Source of the DNA: UBA2272 sp034368805
Lineage (GTDB): Bacteria > Actinomycetota > Coriobacteriia > Anaerosomatales > Anaerosomataceae
Assembly (NCBI GenBank): GCA_034368805.1
Contig: JAXMLJ010000060.1
Span: 1-8,105, forward strand
Reading direction: 5' to 3'
DNA length: 8,105 nt
A program made the translations under genes and the position numbers. This document shows, one piece after another, positions 6,570-8,105 of the stretch. Each line of letters starts with the position of its first letter. Positions within the stretch are counted from its first letter, which is position 1. Below the pieces are notes generated by a model that saw nothing but the letters and a program-made list of their open reading frames with translations, ran no database searches and was not told the DNA's origin.

Positions 6570-8105
6570 AGCGGTAGCGTTCCCGCTCGTCGGCGACACG
6601 CACCGCGACCAGGGCGACTGCCTCATCCACAGGCACGGTACTCCGCTCCCGGGTCGCACGGTCCTTGAGTTCTACGACCCCGTCTGCGAGCCCTCGCTTT
6701 CCGACGATGATCTGGAGCGGCCAGCCGATGAGATCGGCGTCGGCGAACTTGACGCCGGCTCGCTCGTCACGGTCGTCGAGCACGACCTCTACTCCGGCCT
6801 CGGCAAGTCCCTCCCAGAGCCGCTCGGCCGTGGGGTACACGAGGTCGTCTGCGACCTGCAGCGGGATGACCGCGACCTCGAGCGGAGCGATGCTCACCGG
6901 CCATGCGATGCCGTCGTCGTCGTGATGCTGCTCGATGACGGCGGCGAGCGAGCGGGTGATGCCCACGCCGTAGCAGCCCATGATGAACGGGTGCTCCGCG
7001 CCGGACTCGTCGGTGAACGTCGCCCCCATGGCCTCGGAGTACTTGGTGCCGAGTTGGAAGACCTGCGAGACCTCGATGCCGCGTGCCGCGGAGAGCTGGC
7101 CACCGCATTCGGGGCAGCCGTCGCCCGGCTCGGCGACGATCAGGTCGGCCCATAGGTCGACCGCAAAGTCGCGCCCGGGCTCGGCGCCGGTGAGATGGTA
7201 GCCGTCCTGGTTGGCGCCGACGATCCACGCGTGCGAGCCCTCGAGGGAGCGGTCCGCGAGCACGAGGGTCTCGTCGGGTGCGCCGACCGGGCCGAGCGAG
7301 CCCCGCGGGATGCCGAGCGAGCCGAACTCCTCCTCCTGGAGGAGGTTGAGACCGCCGGAAGCGCGGTCGGCCTTCAGGGGGTTGAGCTCGCGATCACCGG
7401 GAACGCACAGATAGACGAGACGGCCATCGGCGGATCGGCCGGCCATCGTCTTGACGGTCGCGGCGGGATCGACGCCAAAGAACGCGGCCACCTCGGCGAT
7501 GGTGTGCGCGTCCGGCGTGGAGACCTTCTCGAGGGCGGCGGGCTCTCCTCCGCCCCGGCGCACGACGGTCTCGGCCACCTCGACGTTGGCTGCCCACCCA
7601 CACCCGCAGTACACGAGGGCGGCCTCCCCGCTCTCGGCGAGCGCCATGAACTCCGTGGTGACGGATCCGCCGATCTGGCCGGAGTCGGCCACGACCGGGC
7701 GCCAGGCCAGACCAAGGCGGTCGCAGATCGGCCGTACGCGCCAGCCATGGCGTCGTAGTGCTCCTGGAGTGATTCCTGGGTGTCGTGGAAAGAGTACGCG
7801 TCTTTCATGATGAACTCGCGTCCGCGCAGCAACCCGAAGCGCGGGCGCATCTCGTCGCGGAACTTGGTGTGGATCTGATAGAGCGAAACGGGTAGTTCGC
7901 GGTACGAACGGAGCTCATCGCGAACGGTCGCCGTGATGATCTCCTCGTGCGTCGGGCCGAGGCAGAACTCTCGTCCCTGCCGGTCGGTGAGACGCGCGAG
8001 CTCGGGCCCGTAAACGTCCCAGCGGCCGGACTCCCGCCACAACTCGGCCGGTTGCACGACAGGCATCAGCACCTCCTGGCTGCCGATGGCGTCCATCTCC
8101 TCGCG
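6568..8105 (-). CDS. proS: Prolyl-tRNA synthetase ProRS, bacterial type, frameshifted and 5' partial
   Basis: Class II synthetase that charges tRNA-Pro with proline. The N-terminal half (8105 to about 7729) shows the motif 1 region GSQEVLMPVVQPAELW, the GPTHEE loop and motif 2 FRDEMRPRFGLLRGREFIMKD (about 7862-7800). The C-terminal half (about 7728 to 6568) shows an editing (INS) domain (about 7530-7213, with KTMAGR and GDRELNPLKA), a CxC/CPEC cysteine set, motif 3 GCYGVGITRS (6978-6949) and the anticodon-binding domain (about 6885-6571, DDRDERAGVKFADADLIGWP). The halves are in different frames. A single missing base near 7729, within AYGR|ICDRLGLAWRP, restores a continuous protein. Visible codons plus about 60 missing N-terminal residues match the usual length of about 570. 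Everything else is intact, so a sequencing or assembly indel is likelier than a decayed gene. Read separately, the halves are about 8105-7374 (with a false tail after 7729) and 7692-6568. Confidence 0.9.
7728..7730 (-). other. proS: Frameshift point in proS (apparent 1-base deletion)
   Basis: On the minus strand, codons read GCG TAC GGC CG, then the downstream frame resumes with ATC TGC GAC CGC CTT. Family-like protein continues on both sides (DAMAGAYGR then ICDRLGLAWRPVVADSGQIGGS) only if one base is added after CG at 7729. No homopolymer of four or more, no slippery heptamer and no stop codon near the junction indicate programmed frameshifting. Confidence 0.85.

Noticed and set aside
5394..7155. 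Plus-strand open frames opposite nusA, rimP and proS (5394-6311 and 6190-7155)
   Set aside because: They cross the rimP promoter and leader and oppose well-identified genes. Their translations are Arg/Asp-rich and without family features.
7374..7728. Continuation of the proS N-terminal frame after 7728 as a real protein tail
   Set aside because: After the frameshift the translation turns Ser/Arg/Pro-rich and unrelated to ProRS, while the other frame continues the conserved enzyme.
1..8105. Search for mobile elements, tRNA/rRNA genes, CRISPR arrays, attachment sites or a defence island
   Set aside because: No spaced repeats, no terminal inverted repeats, no tRNA-like cloverleaf and no transposase or integrase motifs were seen. 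The window is filled with core housekeeping genes in a conserved order.

Overview
The window is a stretch of conserved, chromosomal translation and RNA-processing genes from a high-GC bacterium. All genes lie on the minus strand, so the biological order runs from the right end of the window to the left: proS (5' end cut off, frameshifted) – short intergenic region with a promoter and leader hairpin – rimP – nusA – ylxR/rnpM – infB – rbfA – nrnA – truB (3' end cut off). High GC, frequent GTG starts, direct infB–rbfA–nrnA–truB linkage and the absence of a ylxQ (L7Ae-like) gene between ylxR and infB all fit Actinomycetota. The long Glu/Arg/Ala-rich coiled coil in IF2 together with a bacterial-type ProRS would suit a Coriobacteriia-like lineage. 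The class assignment is an inference, not something read directly from the sequence.

Right part (6568-8105): prolyl-tRNA synthetase of the bacterial type with an inserted editing domain. A one-base deletion near 7729 puts its two halves in different frames. Intergenic region (6431-6567): a good sigma70-type promoter (TTGACC / 16 bp / TACAAT with an extended -10 TG), then a leader of about 65 nt. The leader holds a 9-bp hairpin followed by a short U-rich run and then a strong Shine-Dalgarno for rimP. It looks like an attenuator at the head of the nusA operon.

Left and centre (1-6430): seven genes packed with overlaps of 4 bp (rimP/nusA, nrnA/truB) or gaps of 3-6 bp, so they are almost certainly one transcript. 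Together they cover 30S subunit maturation (RimP, RbfA), transcription elongation/termination/antitermination (NusA), an RNA-binding regulator (YlxR/RnpM), translation initiation (IF2), nanoRNA/pAp or cyclic-dinucleotide turnover (NrnA) and tRNA Psi55 modification (TruB). No mobile element, tRNA, rRNA or CRISPR was seen, and no intergenic gap exceeds 140 bp.

I do not see an undescribed system here. The points most worth a second look are a Cys3-His zinc-finger-like tail on NusA, the rimP leader hairpin, the proS frameshift and a tandem duplication in the IF2 coiled coil.
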